Shown here: positions 1-9,357 of the stretch, one piece after another
Layout: each line of letters opens with the position of its first letter
Position numbering within the stretch: position 1 is the stretch's first letter
NCBI GenBank assembly: GCA_947581615.1
Contig: CANPVD010000054.1
Location: forward strand, 1 to 52,091
Length of the DNA: 52,091 nucleotides
DNA from: Candidatus Humimonas hydrogenitrophica
GTDB taxonomy: Bacteria; Gemmatimonadota; Gemmatimonadetes; Palauibacterales; Palauibacteraceae
Reading direction: 5' to 3'
Notes under the pieces: model-generated
What the model saw: the letters and a program-made list of their open reading frames with translations, nothing else
Told to the model about the DNA's origin: nothing
Database searches by the model: none
Program-made: the position numbers and the translations under genes

Positions 1-1954
1 CGATCATCGCCTGGACCTGGCGGCGCTGCTTCTCGATCCGAGTCGGCCCCGTGCGGAGGACCGACGCGAAGTCCGGGTCGGACCGCACGGGCTCGAGAGC
101 CGGATCCACGGACAGAGCACGAAGTTCGCTTCCGCCGGCCCGGACGTACGTGCGAAGGAGCGCGGTGGCCGAGTCGGCGTCTCCGCGCACCGCCGCCAGC
201 TGGAGCGAGCCCAGGAAGGGGTCCGGGACGCTCGGGGGCAGCCTCGAGGCGACCTCCTCCGCCTGGCGGACGAGCGCGCCGTCCCCGGCCGTGTCCGCGG
301 CCGCTCGCCGCAGGAGCACGAGATAGGGCACCCAGTCGAGCGGCGGATGCGCCGGGTCGGACCGGAAGGCGCGCTCGAACAGCGAGCGGGCCCGCGCGCT
401 GTCACCCATGAACAGGTACACGAGGGCCCGGTGCTGCGGCTCCCCCGGATCGCCCGCCACGGTCACGATGGTGTCCTCCAGGGCCAGCGCGGCGGCGCAC
501 CGACCGCCGAGCATGCGCAGCGTCCGCAGGTCGCCCCACGCGTTTCTCTTGGTCCGATCGAGATCGACCGCCTTCCTGAGCGCCCTCTCGGCCTTCCCGT
601 CCAGGCCCAGGCGCAGGTAGAGGTCGCCCAGGTCGTACCATCGGCCCGGGTTCAGGGGATCAAGGTCTCGAGCCTTCCGCTGCCACCGGGCGGCCTCGGT
701 GAGATTCCCGCGCAGTCCATCCAGAGCGCCCAGAGCCGTCACGACCAGGGGATTGTCGGGGTTCCTGCGGGCCGCCTCGTCCAGGATGGCGAGCGTGGAG
801 TCGGAGATCCCGCCGAACAAGCCCCTCATGGCCCGCATGACCAGCCGGAGCGTCGGGTCCTTCTCCGTGCGCACGGCACGGTCCGTGGCCGCCCGGCTGG
901 AGTCCCTCCAGTCGCCCCCGCCGGAGAGCCCCAGGTTCGTGTAGGCCATGCCGAGCCGCAGCCACGCGAGCGCGAAGGTGGAATCGTGTGCGAGCGCCTG
1001 CCGGAGCAGGCCGATCTCTCGTCTCCAGCCCGCCGAGTCCGTCGGCGAGAGCGCTTGTGCACGCAGGTACAGGTCGTACGCCACCGGATCGTCCGTGCTC
1101 CGATCGGCGAGGCGGTCGACGCTCCGTCCCGTCAGGGACGAACGCAGCGATCGTGCGATCTGGCGGGCCACGTCGAGCTCGAGTCCCAGCTCGTCCCGCG
1201 CCGGCCGCTCGAAGCGCCTGGACCAGACCGTGGTATCGCCACGACCGTCGAACAGCTGCGCCGTGATCGCGACCTTTCCGCCCGCACGCCGCGCGCTGCC
1301 ATCCAGCACGCAGGCCGCCCGGAGGCTGTCCGCGATCTGGGGAATCTCCAGGGTGGCGAGCTTCGCGGCGCTCCTCTGGCTCACTACTTCGAACCCGGGC
1401 ACCGACGCCAACGCCGACGTGTGCTCCTCGGTCATCGCATCGGCGAAGTACGCGTCCGCCGTGTCGGGGCTCAGGTTGCGGAAGGGCAGGATGGCGAGCC
1501 GGATCTCGTCGGAGGGAAGTGCGGGCGCGTCCGAGTCCGCCGCGACCGCGGGCGGCCGCGACGCTCCGGCCGCCTTCGCGTCCGAGCGGCTCCCGCCGAG
1601 CCACCACCACGCGGCCGCGCCCGCAGCGGCGGTGAGAAGGACCACGCCCGCGATCAGCCCGGCCGTGTGCGAGCGGCCGGCTCCCTCGGCCGCCGGTGTC
1701 GGACGGACTCCCTCCGGCGTCGTCTCGAACGCCCACGCGAGCACGGCCGCCACCGGGAAGCCCAGGATCGCGAGCACCACGACGAAGGTCAGCGCCGCGG
1801 GCGGCAGATGCAGGGGCCCGAACGTCAGGCTGGCGACCTGGAGGACCACGTAGGCCACCACCGCGTAGGCGGCGAGGACGCGGAACACGTGGCGCCGCTT
1901 GAGCTCGCCCAGGAACGAACGCGGACGATCTGCGGACTCGGGGGATCCGGTCAT
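1..1954 (-). CDS. Membrane-anchored TolB/FlgO-like and TPR protein (3' end outside window)
   Basis: The visible part is 651 codons and runs off the left edge. Residues about 14-78 form a module with the pattern FLGELKRRHVFRVLAAY, two predicted membrane helices (about 24-46 and 56-76) and VLAWAFE; a third helix lies at about 98-118. Residues about 150-265 match the TolB N-terminal/FlgO-like domain seen in CyaA-type proteins (LAILPFRNLSPD, YFADAMTEE, LDGSARRAGGKVAITAQL). The remainder is TPR-like helical repeats. These proteins are thought to act as membrane-bound sensory or scaffold proteins; no catalytic domain is visible. It lies 31 nt downstream of the beta-helix gene on the same strand, so co-transcription is likely. 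The ATG at 1954 is the only good start before the conserved module. The same N-terminal module heads the propeller protein at 15621. Confidence 0.85.
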   Translation of the reverse strand, partial: MTGSPESADRPRSFLGELKRRHVFRVLAAYAVVAYVVLQVASLTFGPLHLPPAALTFVVVLAILGFPVAAVLAWAFETTPEGVRPTPAAEGAGRSHTAGLIAGVVLLTAAAGAAAWWWLGGSRSDAKAAGASRPPAVAADSDAPALPSDEIRLAILPFRNLSPDTADAYFADAMTEEHTSALASVPGFEVVSQRSAAKLATLEIPQIADSLRAACVLDGSARRAGGKVAITAQLFDGRGDTTVWSRRFERPARDELGLELDVARQIARSLRSSLTGRSVDRLADRSTDDPVAYDLYLRAQALSPTDSAGWRREIGLLRQALAHDSTFALAWLRLGMAYTNLGLSGGGDWRDSSRAATDRAVRTEKDPTLRLVMRAMRGLFGGISDSTLAILDEAARRNPDNPLVVTALGALDGLRGNLTEAARWQRKARDLDPLNPGRWYDLGDLYLRLGLDGKAERALRKAVDLDRTKRNAWGDLRTLRMLGGRCAAALALEDTIVTVAGDPGEPQHRALVYLFMGDSARARSLFERAFRSDPAHPPLDWVPYLVLLRRAAADTAGDGALVRQAEEVASRLPPSVPDPFLGSLQLAAVRGDADSATALLRTYVRAGGSELRALSVDPALEPVRSDPDFASVLRTGPTRIEKQRRQVQAMI

Positions 1955-1985
1955 GGATCGAAGCTGACCGGGGGGTGCGTCCGCG

Positions 1986-3383
1986 TCAATGCGACGGGGA
2001 TCCCGTCACCTCGTTGCCCCTGCCCAGATCGCGCACCCGGTCGCTGGCGCGCAGGGTCCGGACGGTGTTGCGATCGCCCTCGAGCACCACAGCGTAGGTG
2101 GCGATGTCCTCGAACGTGTTGTCGAGAAGCTGATTGTCATGGCTTCCGGATGCCACCCAGATGCCGGCGCCGTTGGCGTTGGGCGACTTGGGGCCGGAAT
2201 TGGCGTTGCCCGGGAAGGGCTCTCTTCGGAGGATCCCGACGATCGTGTTGTTCTCGATTCGGTCGTGGGACGCGTGCATGACGGAAAGACCGTATCCCTC
2301 GGCGCCCAGGACACGGTTCCCCTCGATCCGGGTCTCCTCGACACCGCCGACCCGGATGGGAACCCCGACCCAGGTGGAGTCGGTCGGGTCGTCGAGCGGG
2401 AAAAGGCCGGCACCGACTGAAGTCGGCAGGATGGGCACCCGGCGTACCGCGATCGTGTTGTCGCGGATGACGTTGTTCCGGCAGGTCATGCCCGGCGCCG
2501 CGCCCATCGCGATGCCGCTCGGGTAGCCGTCGATGACGTTTCCCGCGATCACGTCGTCGCGGCAGCGCTCGCCGGCCGGTGGGGACGCGCCCCCCGGCCG
2601 CCCCGCCATCGCGGTCACGGCGATGGCGAGGCTCGGGAACTGGTCGGCGGGGACGTGGCTCGGCGCGGGCGCGAGCACCGTGTTCTCCAGCACGTCAATG
2701 TGGCTTCCGCCCGCCATCACGGCGTGGTACGTGTCCACGAAGGTGTTGCGGCGGATCACGCTCGAATCGGGCGACCACAGCCCGATCCGGATGCCGTTGT
2801 CGCTGTTGCGGAAGGTGTTCCCCTCGACGAGATAGCCGCCGGGGGATGGCCGGTATCCCTGCTGGTACTCGTGGCCCAGATCCAGGCCGGCGCGTGTGTA
2901 CCCGAACGTCAGGTCGCGCACCGTGTCGTGCCCGCCCGACAGCTGGAACATACCGCAGCGCTTCACGAGCTTCGCCATGCGTGCGCGGTCAGCGGGCGGG
3001 AGATGCGGTCGGCCCTGGCCGAACTCGGCCTTCTCCATCACCGCCCGCTCCTCGCGTCTCGTCCTCTCGTAGCCCTCCGGCGTGCACCCGCGGAGCACGG
3101 TCCCCTGCGCGGCGCCCAGGAGCGTGAGGCCCGGCGTCGAATCCTGGATCATCTCCCCGACGATGTACGTCCCCGATCCAAACTGGATCGTGTCGCCGGG
3201 GCCGGCCTGCCCGAACGCCGCCACGATGCTCGCGTGGTCCCTGGTCCGCTCGCCGGTCGGAGGCGCGACGTGCACGGCGTGAGGCCGCGCGGCGGACAGC
3301 ATCTCCGGTCCGATGACGGTGGCATGCAAGCTCGCCGCGGATGTCACCACGGTCAGTGACAGGATGGCTGTCGTCACGTTCAT
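1986..3383 (-). CDS. Exported right-handed beta-helix (NosD-like) protein
   Basis: This 465-aa protein begins with a Sec signal peptide (MNVTTAILSLTVVTSAASLHA). The start at 3383 is chosen because AGGAG lies 6 nt upstream; an in-frame start further upstream gives a non-signal N-terminus. The body has the rungs of a parallel beta-helix: repeated EGNTFRN, IRRNTFV, LENTVL, AGNVIDG, RNNVIRDNTI, EGNRVLG, ENNTIVG and LDNTFEDI, typical of the NosD/pectate-lyase-like superfamily. No polysaccharide-lyase catalytic triad is recognisable, so the substrate is unknown. It is probably periplasmic or cell-surface. It is divergent from the kinase-propeller gene at 3654 and is followed by the TolB/TPR gene. 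Confidence 0.85.
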   Translation of the reverse strand: MNVTTAILSLTVVTSAASLHATVIGPEMLSAARPHAVHVAPPTGERTRDHASIVAAFGQAGPGDTIQFGSGTYIVGEMIQDSTPGLTLLGAAQGTVLRGCTPEGYERTRREERAVMEKAEFGQGRPHLPPADRARMAKLVKRCGMFQLSGGHDTVRDLTFGYTRAGLDLGHEYQQGYRPSPGGYLVEGNTFRNSDNGIRIGLWSPDSSVIRRNTFVDTYHAVMAGGSHIDVLENTVLAPAPSHVPADQFPSLAIAVTAMAGRPGGASPPAGERCRDDVIAGNVIDGYPSGIAMGAAPGMTCRNNVIRDNTIAVRRVPILPTSVGAGLFPLDDPTDSTWVGVPIRVGGVEETRIEGNRVLGAEGYGLSVMHASHDRIENNTIVGILRREPFPGNANSGPKSPNANGAGIWVASGSHDNQLLDNTFEDIATYAVVLEGDRNTVRTLRASDRVRDLGRGNEVTGSPSH

Positions 3384-3630
3384 CGCGCTCCTCGGTCCTG
3401 GAGGGGTACCGGCCAAGCTGCGGAGAGGGTGAATCGGGGTCAACGGGGCGTGGTGGTGTGGCGGCGGCCACGAGCACGAGCAAGTCCCACCGCCTGATTG
3501 GGCGCGCGTGGTCGGAATCCGGACGCTGCCGCCGCCGCTTGCGCCCCCTCGGCCGGCGCTCGTAACGTGGCGCCGTCCCTGATTTCTGGCAGCTCCAGCG
3601 CCCCGGACGTGGGGAGGCTACACGCCGACC

Positions 3631-3657
3631 ATGATGCTCGCCGTGTCTCCGCGGTGA
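3631..3657 (+). other. 8-codon micro-ORF overlapping the kinase start (GTGA)
   Basis: ATG-ATG at 3631/3634 opens a frame of eight codons whose TGA (3655-3657) overlaps the GTG start of the kinase gene as GTGA. A TACACG hexamer ends 6 nt before the ATG, so the transcript could begin at or near it. No Shine-Dalgarno sequence precedes the kinase start, which makes re-initiation from this micro-ORF an attractive explanation. The same arrangement occurs before the propeller gene at 15621. Expression is not demonstrated. Confidence 0.35.
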
Positions 3658-6374
3658 CGGACGCGTTCGCGCGCCTGGCCGCCGCCCTCGAGGGCCGCTA
3701 CCGGATCGAGCGCGAGCTCGGCGAGGGCGGCATGGCCACGGTGTTCCTGGCCGGGGATCTGAAGCACGACCGCCGGGTCGCCCTCAAGGTCCTCAAGCCC
3801 GAGCTGGCCGCCGTGGTGGGCGCCGAGCGCTTCCTGGCCGAGATCCGCACTACCGCCAACCTCCAGCACCCGGGCATCCTCCCGCTGTTCGACTCGGGCG
3901 AGGCCGACTCCTTCCTCTACTACGTGATGCCCTACGTGGAGGGGGAGAGCCTGCGGGACAGGCTCGACCGCGAGCACCAGCTTGCGGTGGACGAGGCGGT
4001 GAAGATCGCCACGGACGTGGCCGGGGCGCTGGAGTACGCGCACGAGCACGGAGTCGTCCACCGGGACGTGAAGCCGGCGAACATCCTCCTGGTGGCGGGC
4101 CGGCCGGTGCTGTCGGACTTCGGGATCGCGCTGGCGGTGGGCGCGGCCGGGGGCGGGCGGCTGACCGAGACGGGCCTCTCCCTGGGAACTCCCCACTACA
4201 TGAGCCCGGAGCAGGCGACGGGCGACGCGCACGTGGGCCCGGCCACGGACCTCTATGCGCTGGGGTGCGTGCTGTACGAGATGCTCACCGGGGACCCGCC
4301 CCACACGGGGAGCACGGCGCAGGCGGTGCTGGGCAAGATCATCACCGAGCCGCCCGCCTCGGTGAGGGACCAGCGGCGCTCCGCTCCGGCCAACGTGGAC
4401 GCGGCGATCCGCAGGGCGCTCGAGAAGGTGCCGGCGGACCGCTTCCGGAGTGCGGGGGCGTTCGCGAAGGCGCTGGCCGATCCGGGCTTCCGGCACGGAG
4501 CCGAGGCGGGGGCGGCCGGGGCGGGCTCCCGGTGGAACCGTTTTTCGGTCGGATTGGCGGCCCTGGCCGCGGCGCTCGTGGTCGTGGCCGGCGTCCTGGC
4601 CTGGGCCCTCCTGCGGCCGGCGCCGCCCGTGCCGGTGACCCGCTACGCGCTGGCCTTCGCTCCCGGCCAGCAGCCGATCGACCCGGGGCGTCCCTCGATG
4701 GCCCTGGCCCCCGATGGCTCGTCGATCGTGTACGTGGGCCCCGGAGCCGGCTCCAGCGGACAGCGGCTGTGGGTGAAGCGCCGCGACCAGGTCGAGCCGA
4801 CCGCGCTGGCGGGCACCGACGGGGCCGTGGCGCCCTCCTTCTCCCCGGACGGGCAATGGGTCCTGTACATGGCTCCCGGTGGCGGCGGCCCCCAGCTCCG
4901 CAAGATTCCGATCGGGGGAGGCGCCTCGATCGCCCTCGCCGACTCCACGAGCGGTGTGTCGACCGGGGCCGCCTGGCTGGCCGATGGGACCATCGTCTAC
5001 GCGGACTCGAAGTGGCGCCTGCGCCGGATTCCGGCCGCAGGCGGCGCCGCCGACTCGGTGTGGGCACCGCCGACGGGGCGTTTCGACGCCTCCCCCCGGG
5101 CGCTGCCCGATGCCCGGGGCGTGCTGTTCACGCTGTGCGACTTCAACTGCGCGAGAGTACGGGAGATCTGGGCGCTCGACCTCCGCTCGGGCCAGGCGCA
5201 CCGCGTGGTGAGCGGCGCCGTCGTGGCGGACTACACGTACCTCGGCCAGCTCGTGTACGTCCGGCCGGACGGGAGCGTGTTCGCGGCCCCCTTCGACCTG
5301 AAGTCGCTCGAGACGACGGGCCCGGCCGTCCCGGTCCTCCAGGGCGTGAAGGTGGACGGGAGCGCGTTCGCGAAGTTCGCGCTCTCGCCCGGCGGGACGC
5401 TCCTCATGATGACCGGACGGGCCGGCTCGGGCCTGGACCAGTTCGTCTGGGTCACGCGCGCGGGCGCGGCCACGCCCGTGGACTCCTCGTGGACGTTCGA
5501 TCGCGGCGGCTCCAACGGGGCGTGGACCCTCTCCCCCGACGGCCGGCGGTTCGCCGCCGATATCTACACCGCCGCCGGCGAGAACATCTGGATCAAGGAG
5601 CTGCCGCACGGCCCGCTCTCGCGCCTCACCTTCGACTCCGCGGACGACTACTGGCCGCACTGGTCGCCCGACGGGCGGTCGGTGACCTTCGCCTCGAACC
5701 GGCCCATCCGCGACACCGCGCGGCTGCGGGCATGGACCAAGCGCGCCGACGGCGTGGGGGAGGCGTCGCTCCTCTACTCGTCTCCGAGCGCTCCGGCCGT
5801 GGCCTTGTGGTCCCCCGACGGCCAGTGGCTGGTGCTGCGCACCGCCGGGACGCCGGCCGCCCGCGGAGGCCGCAGCATCCTCCTGGCGCGCCCCGGGGAG
5901 GACACCGCGAGGGCTCTCATCACGGCGGGGTCCGGCTACGACGTGACGGATCCCCAGGTGTCGCCGGACTCGCGCTGGATCGCCTACGTCTCCTCCGAAA
6001 CCGGAGAGGAGAACGTGTTCGTGCGACCCTTCCCCGACGCGAGCGCCGGCAAGTGGCAGATCTCGACCGACGGAGGAAGCGGCCCGCTGTGGGCGCACAG
6101 CGGCCGCGAGCTGTTCTACGTCGACGCCAACCACGACGTGGTCGACGTGAGCGTCCAGACGACGCCCGCCTTCCGCCCGGGGTCGAGCCATGTCCTCTTC
6201 CACCTGGACCCGGCCGAGTACGAGATCCCGACCTGGTGCTGCCAGTGGGACATCGCGCCCGGCGACCAGCGCTTCCTCATGGCCCGTGTGGTGGGGAGCG
6301 GAGGCAGCGCCAAGCAGCAAATCATCCTGGTGCAGAACTGGCTCGAGGAGGTGAAGGCCAAGGTGCACGACTGA
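3654..6374 (+). CDS. Ser/Thr protein kinase with C-terminal TolB-like beta-propeller
   Basis: This 906-aa protein starts with a Hanks-type kinase domain (about 16-280): Gly loop GEGGMATV (24-30), VALK lysine 45, HRDVKPANILL with catalytic Asp138, DFG Asp155 and GTPHYMSPEQ. One transmembrane helix (about 298-320) separates it from an extracytoplasmic propeller of PD40/TolB-like blades (repeated SPDGQWV, SPDGRR, SPDSRW) that ends in ILVQNWLEEV. The arrangement suggests a receptor kinase whose propeller senses an envelope signal; this is an inference. The GTG at 3654 is chosen because VTDAFARLAAALEGRYRIERELG is the usual family N-terminus; upstream in-frame residues look non-coding. It is convergent with the lipoprotein gene ending at 6406. 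Confidence 0.93.
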   Translation: MTDAFARLAAALEGRYRIERELGEGGMATVFLAGDLKHDRRVALKVLKPELAAVVGAERFLAEIRTTANLQHPGILPLFDSGEADSFLYYVMPYVEGESLRDRLDREHQLAVDEAVKIATDVAGALEYAHEHGVVHRDVKPANILLVAGRPVLSDFGIALAVGAAGGGRLTETGLSLGTPHYMSPEQATGDAHVGPATDLYALGCVLYEMLTGDPPHTGSTAQAVLGKIITEPPASVRDQRRSAPANVDAAIRRALEKVPADRFRSAGAFAKALADPGFRHGAEAGAAGAGSRWNRFSVGLAALAAALVVVAGVLAWALLRPAPPVPVTRYALAFAPGQQPIDPGRPSMALAPDGSSIVYVGPGAGSSGQRLWVKRRDQVEPTALAGTDGAVAPSFSPDGQWVLYMAPGGGGPQLRKIPIGGGASIALADSTSGVSTGAAWLADGTIVYADSKWRLRRIPAAGGAADSVWAPPTGRFDASPRALPDARGVLFTLCDFNCARVREIWALDLRSGQAHRVVSGAVVADYTYLGQLVYVRPDGSVFAAPFDLKSLETTGPAVPVLQGVKVDGSAFAKFALSPGGTLLMMTGRAGSGLDQFVWVTRAGAATPVDSSWTFDRGGSNGAWTLSPDGRRFAADIYTAAGENIWIKELPHGPLSRLTFDSADDYWPHWSPDGRSVTFASNRPIRDTARLRAWTKRADGVGEASLLYSSPSAPAVALWSPDGQWLVLRTAGTPAARGGRSILLARPGEDTARALITAGSGYDVTDPQVSPDSRWIAYVSSETGEENVFVRPFPDASAGKWQISTDGGSGPLWAHSGRELFYVDANHDVVDVSVQTTPAFRPGSSHVLFHLDPAEYEIPTWCCQWDIAPGDQRFLMARVVGSGGSAKQQIILVQNWLEEVKAKVHD

Positions 6375-6405
6375 GGCGTCGGTCGGGCCGGAGCCTGTGC
6401 CGTAC

Positions 6406-7359
6406 CTACTCGACCGTGAACTCCCTGTACATGTGCCGCTGCGGGGCGACCTCGGAGATGAGGGCGTAGCGGCCCGGCGTGAGATCCACCGTGAAGTAGG
6501 CGGTGTCCCCGACCGGCATCTCCTCGACGCCTCCCAGGAACTCGGCGGGCGCGGGGACCTGGAGGCCCTTCACGTTCATGAAGTACATCCAGGGCGCGAG
6601 GTCGGCGGCGCTCTGGCCCTCCTTCAGCCTGGCCACGTGCACGTCGTTTCCGGCGACCTCACCGGTCTCCGGCTGCTGGGCGAAGTCCACCTCCACGGTG
6701 TGGCGACCCGCCGTCCACGCGCCCTTGGTCACGATGGAATCGTTCCACAGGGTGACCCGGAGATCAGCCGCCGGCGGCCGCCCACTCGAGGAGGCGTCGG
6801 TCACGTACAGCGGGCGCTCCATGCCCATGTTGCGGTGGAACGTTCCGTCGGGCCCCTTCATGTAGCACTCCAGCACGTAGGTGCCCGGGACCAGCTTCTC
6901 CGTGACGCGGGTCGAGTCGCCCGGCGCCACGAGGCCCACGCCGCCCAGCTCCTCGAAGTCGGCGAACCAGGCGGGCAGCCCGTTCGCGAGGATCTTGCCG
7001 GCCTCCGCCTGGCTCGCGCCCCGCTGCTGGGCCGCCCACGCACTGTCGAACACCGGCGTGAGCTCGGTCTTGTAGTCCCGGTACGTCTTCCCGTCGGGAA
7101 GGTGGTCCAGGATCATGAAGTGGGTCTGCTTCCCCCGGTTCAGGAAGCGGAAGGTGGTCCAGCCCGAGGGCAAGGAATCCGGAGCCTGGAAGGCGTAGTC
7201 GTGGGCGACGACGAGGACCGTGTCCGTCGTGTCGGCCGCGGAGGCCGCGCCGGATGCGTCGGCTGAGCCCGACTTCCCGGACGGGCTGCAGGCGGTGAGC
7301 GCGGCGGCGAGGAGGACGGCCGAAAGGAGAACGCTACGGCGGCGCAACATGTGTAGCAT
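6406..7359 (-). CDS. Cupredoxin-like lipoprotein
   Basis: This 317-aa predicted lipoprotein has a lipobox LTAC after a short hydrophobic signal (MLHMLRRRSVLLSAVLLAAALTAC). The start at 7359 has GGAG 5 nt upstream. The mature part opens with DYAFQAPDSLPSGWTTFRFLNRG-x4-HFMIL, a cupredoxin-like beta-strand pattern. Later it has YVLECYMKG-x5-HRNMGM, which together with the earlier His gives a plausible His/Cys/His/Met copper ligand set. A second beta-rich domain repeats similar strands at the C-terminus. It is a longer relative of the lipoprotein at 9141 (shared DYAF.AP..LP.G and NRG...H.M.L). Function is unknown; electron transfer or copper binding is an inference. Confidence 0.8.
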   Translation of the reverse strand: MLHMLRRRSVLLSAVLLAAALTACSPSGKSGSADASGAASAADTTDTVLVVAHDYAFQAPDSLPSGWTTFRFLNRGKQTHFMILDHLPDGKTYRDYKTELTPVFDSAWAAQQRGASQAEAGKILANGLPAWFADFEELGGVGLVAPGDSTRVTEKLVPGTYVLECYMKGPDGTFHRNMGMERPLYVTDASSSGRPPAADLRVTLWNDSIVTKGAWTAGRHTVEVDFAQQPETGEVAGNDVHVARLKEGQSAADLAPWMYFMNVKGLQVPAPAEFLGGVEEMPVGDTAYFTVDLTPGRYALISEVAPQRHMYREFTVE

Positions 7360-7730
7360 CGCGGCTCCAGCTGGGGGCAACGCACGGGGAGGCCGGACGG
7401 GCTCGCCTCGTATCGGGAGGCATTCAGACTAAAGGACATCCGCGCGAACTCGCAAACGGAGGCCCGGCGCGCCGGACGAGCCCTCAGGAGGTGGGTGTCG
7501 GCACGAACGCTTGCGACCCGCCGACGCACGCCCCAGTGTGCCGGTGGCTTCATCCCACGCGGCTTCGAAGGTTCTGAACGGCCGGAGACCGCCCCCCCGG
7601 CACCGACGTCCGCCCCGTCGACCCGCTCGCGGATCCCTTCACGAGCCCGAAGGTCGTCCCCGCAGGCAACGGCCGCGCCGAGCCCGACGGGGGCTTCCAG
7701 CCTGTCATCGAGTCCGACCCGGGAGGCTGC
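7360..7730. other. 371-bp divergent intergenic region, no gene recognised
   Basis: This stretch separates two divergently transcribed genes. The only clear signals are the ribosome binding sites of the flanking genes (GGAG before 7359 and GGGAGG before 7731). From about 7580 the frame of the downstream gene stays open with codon-like GC periodicity, but it holds no start codon before 7731, so it is either leader or a decayed 5' extension. Confidence 0.4.
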
Positions 7731-8582
7731 ATGTCACGACAGCCGATCTCCGACGGAGCCGAGCACGGAACGACCGACGTCGCCGCCCGACGAGGACCGC
7801 GGCCCGGCGGCGGGAAGACCCGCCGCATCGCCTTCTGGTCCCTCGTGGTTCTGACGACTGCGCTCGTGCTCGTCTCGATGGTGCACGCGCTACCCCTGAT
7901 CGCCGGCAACTGGCTTCCCAGGGATGCCTGGCTGGCCCTCCGAAGCGACCGCGTGCCGGGCGACCAGGCGCATCGCCTCCATTCCCTGGCGCTGGCCCTT
8001 CTGGCCTGGGGCATGCTCGCAGGAGTCGCGCTCCAATTCCACCGGCCCCGGAGGAAGGTCGCGGCTCTTCTCGTGGCTCTGGCCGTGCCCATCGCCATCG
8101 CCGCCGCCGAAGCACTGATCGGAACCTACAGCGTCGCCGGCACGGCACCGTTCATTCTTCCCATCCTGCTGGCCTGCATCCTCCATCCGGCCGCACGCGA
8201 GCTCGTCCGACGCCCGCACCTGGACCGGACGCTGGTCATCCTGACGCTGGTCGCCGGCGTGGCATGGATCGCCTACGCCCTGAGCGTGGCGGAGAGGGCT
8301 CGGGCGACCGTCACGCCCTTCGAAGTGGATCACCTCGAATTCATGGTGTCGCTCGGACTGCTGGCCGTGCTATGGGGCCTGATCGCGGCCACCGACAAGC
8401 CGGGGTGGCGCTTCGCCGCCGTGGCGGTGCTCTTCCTGACCGCCTGCGTGGCGCTGCAGTCGCTGATCTTCCCGGCGGCGCTGTCGGGACTCTCACCGTT
8501 CTGGGCGTGGGCGGCCCTGACCTGGTGTGTGGCGTTCGGCGCCGCCGCCTGGACCCGGGGGCGCGTCGCGGCCGCCCCCTGA
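7731..8582 (+). CDS. Polytopic membrane protein of unknown function
   Basis: This 283-aa protein has a hydrophilic N-terminus of about 30 residues and about eight hydrophobic segments (near 33-55, 84-102, 109-127, 133-150, 167-185, 201-220, 228-247 and 254-270). I do not recognise a family. The ATG at 7731 is supported by GGGAGG 5 nt upstream. A few charged residues lie next to helices (EVDHLEF near 198), but there is no obvious transporter signature. It is flanked on both sides by related cupredoxin-like lipoproteins on the opposite strand, which suggests but does not prove a link to envelope metal or redox chemistry. Confidence 0.75.
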   Translation: MSRQPISDGAEHGTTDVAARRGPRPGGGKTRRIAFWSLVVLTTALVLVSMVHALPLIAGNWLPRDAWLALRSDRVPGDQAHRLHSLALALLAWGMLAGVALQFHRPRRKVAALLVALAVPIAIAAAEALIGTYSVAGTAPFILPILLACILHPAARELVRRPHLDRTLVILTLVAGVAWIAYALSVAERARATVTPFEVDHLEFMVSLGLLAVLWGLIAATDKPGWRFAAVAVLFLTACVALQSLIFPAALSGLSPFWAWAALTWCVAFGAAAWTRGRVAAAP

Positions 8583-8658
8583 GGACCGAGCTCGTGGTGG
8601 CCAACGACACCCCACCGTAGCGACCTGGAAACGGCCGGCGTCGGCGAGGCGTCGTCTG

Positions 8659-9141
8659 TCAGCTCGCGCCGGGCTCGACGCGGAAGCTGGTCCGCATCCC
8701 CAACGCCACATGGGGCTTCGCGTCGGGCTTGTCCTTGAAGTTGCACACCAGGACGTAGGTGCGGCCGGCCACGAGGTCGACCAGGAGTCGACTGGGGGAC
8801 GTCCGGTGCGGGGATGCGATCAGCACGGCGGGGCCGCCTTCCATCAGGGCGTCCCGGTCCTTTCCGCTCCGAATGGCCGCCATGACATCGTCCATCGTCA
8901 TGCCCGCCTTGAGCCGGACCAGGACCATCTCGTGGTCCACCTCACCCCGGTTCTCGAACTCGATGGCAGTCGGCCCGGGCGGAAGGACTTCGGGGGCCTC
9001 GAATGCGTAGTCGCGTCCGATGACGGTCACCTGGTTGGGCGTCCCACCCCCGCAGGCTGCGAGACCGGAGGACAGAACGGCGATTCCGAGGACGAAGGGC
9101 ACGGTAACCGGGCGACGTCGGAGCGCGCGTCGGGTCGTCAT
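8659..9141 (-). CDS. Small cupredoxin-like lipoprotein
   Basis: This 160-aa lipoprotein carries a signal with lipobox LAAC (VLGIAVLSSGLAACGGG). The ATG at 9141 precedes MTTRRALRRR, a normal basic n-region; GGAAAGG lies about 10 nt upstream. The mature domain has DYAFEAPEVLPPGPTAIEFENRG-x2-DHEMVL and YVLVCNFKD-x6-HVALGM. The His, Cys, His and Met are spaced like type-1 copper ligands, with a longer Cys-His loop than in plastocyanin. It is clearly related to the first domain of the 317-aa lipoprotein at 6406-7359. The partner and substrate are unknown. Confidence 0.8.
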   Translation of the reverse strand: MTTRRALRRRPVTVPFVLGIAVLSSGLAACGGGTPNQVTVIGRDYAFEAPEVLPPGPTAIEFENRGEVDHEMVLVRLKAGMTMDDVMAAIRSGKDRDALMEGGPAVLIASPHRTSPSRLLVDLVAGRTYVLVCNFKDKPDAKPHVALGMRTSFRVEPGAS

Positions 9142-9357
9142 GGACGATGGCCTTTCCGTGGGAGACGGCGGTGCCGGCACGTGCACGCCGGCGGAAGTGC
9201 TTCGCGCATCGAGGAATTACAGGGGCCAAAATCACCGCCGGGGCCGCAGCGTGCAACCGGGGCACCACGCGTGTGCTCGGGATCGACCCTGTCGCCGGGT
9301 CGCCGATGATCCCCGTGGGCTGCCCCGGAACGCGAGGGTGAACGACACGCCCCCACG

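Noticed and set aside
3618-6368. 916-codon antisense frame over the kinase gene
   Set aside because: No domain, His/Arg/Gly-rich composition, and the sense frame is an unambiguous kinase-propeller.
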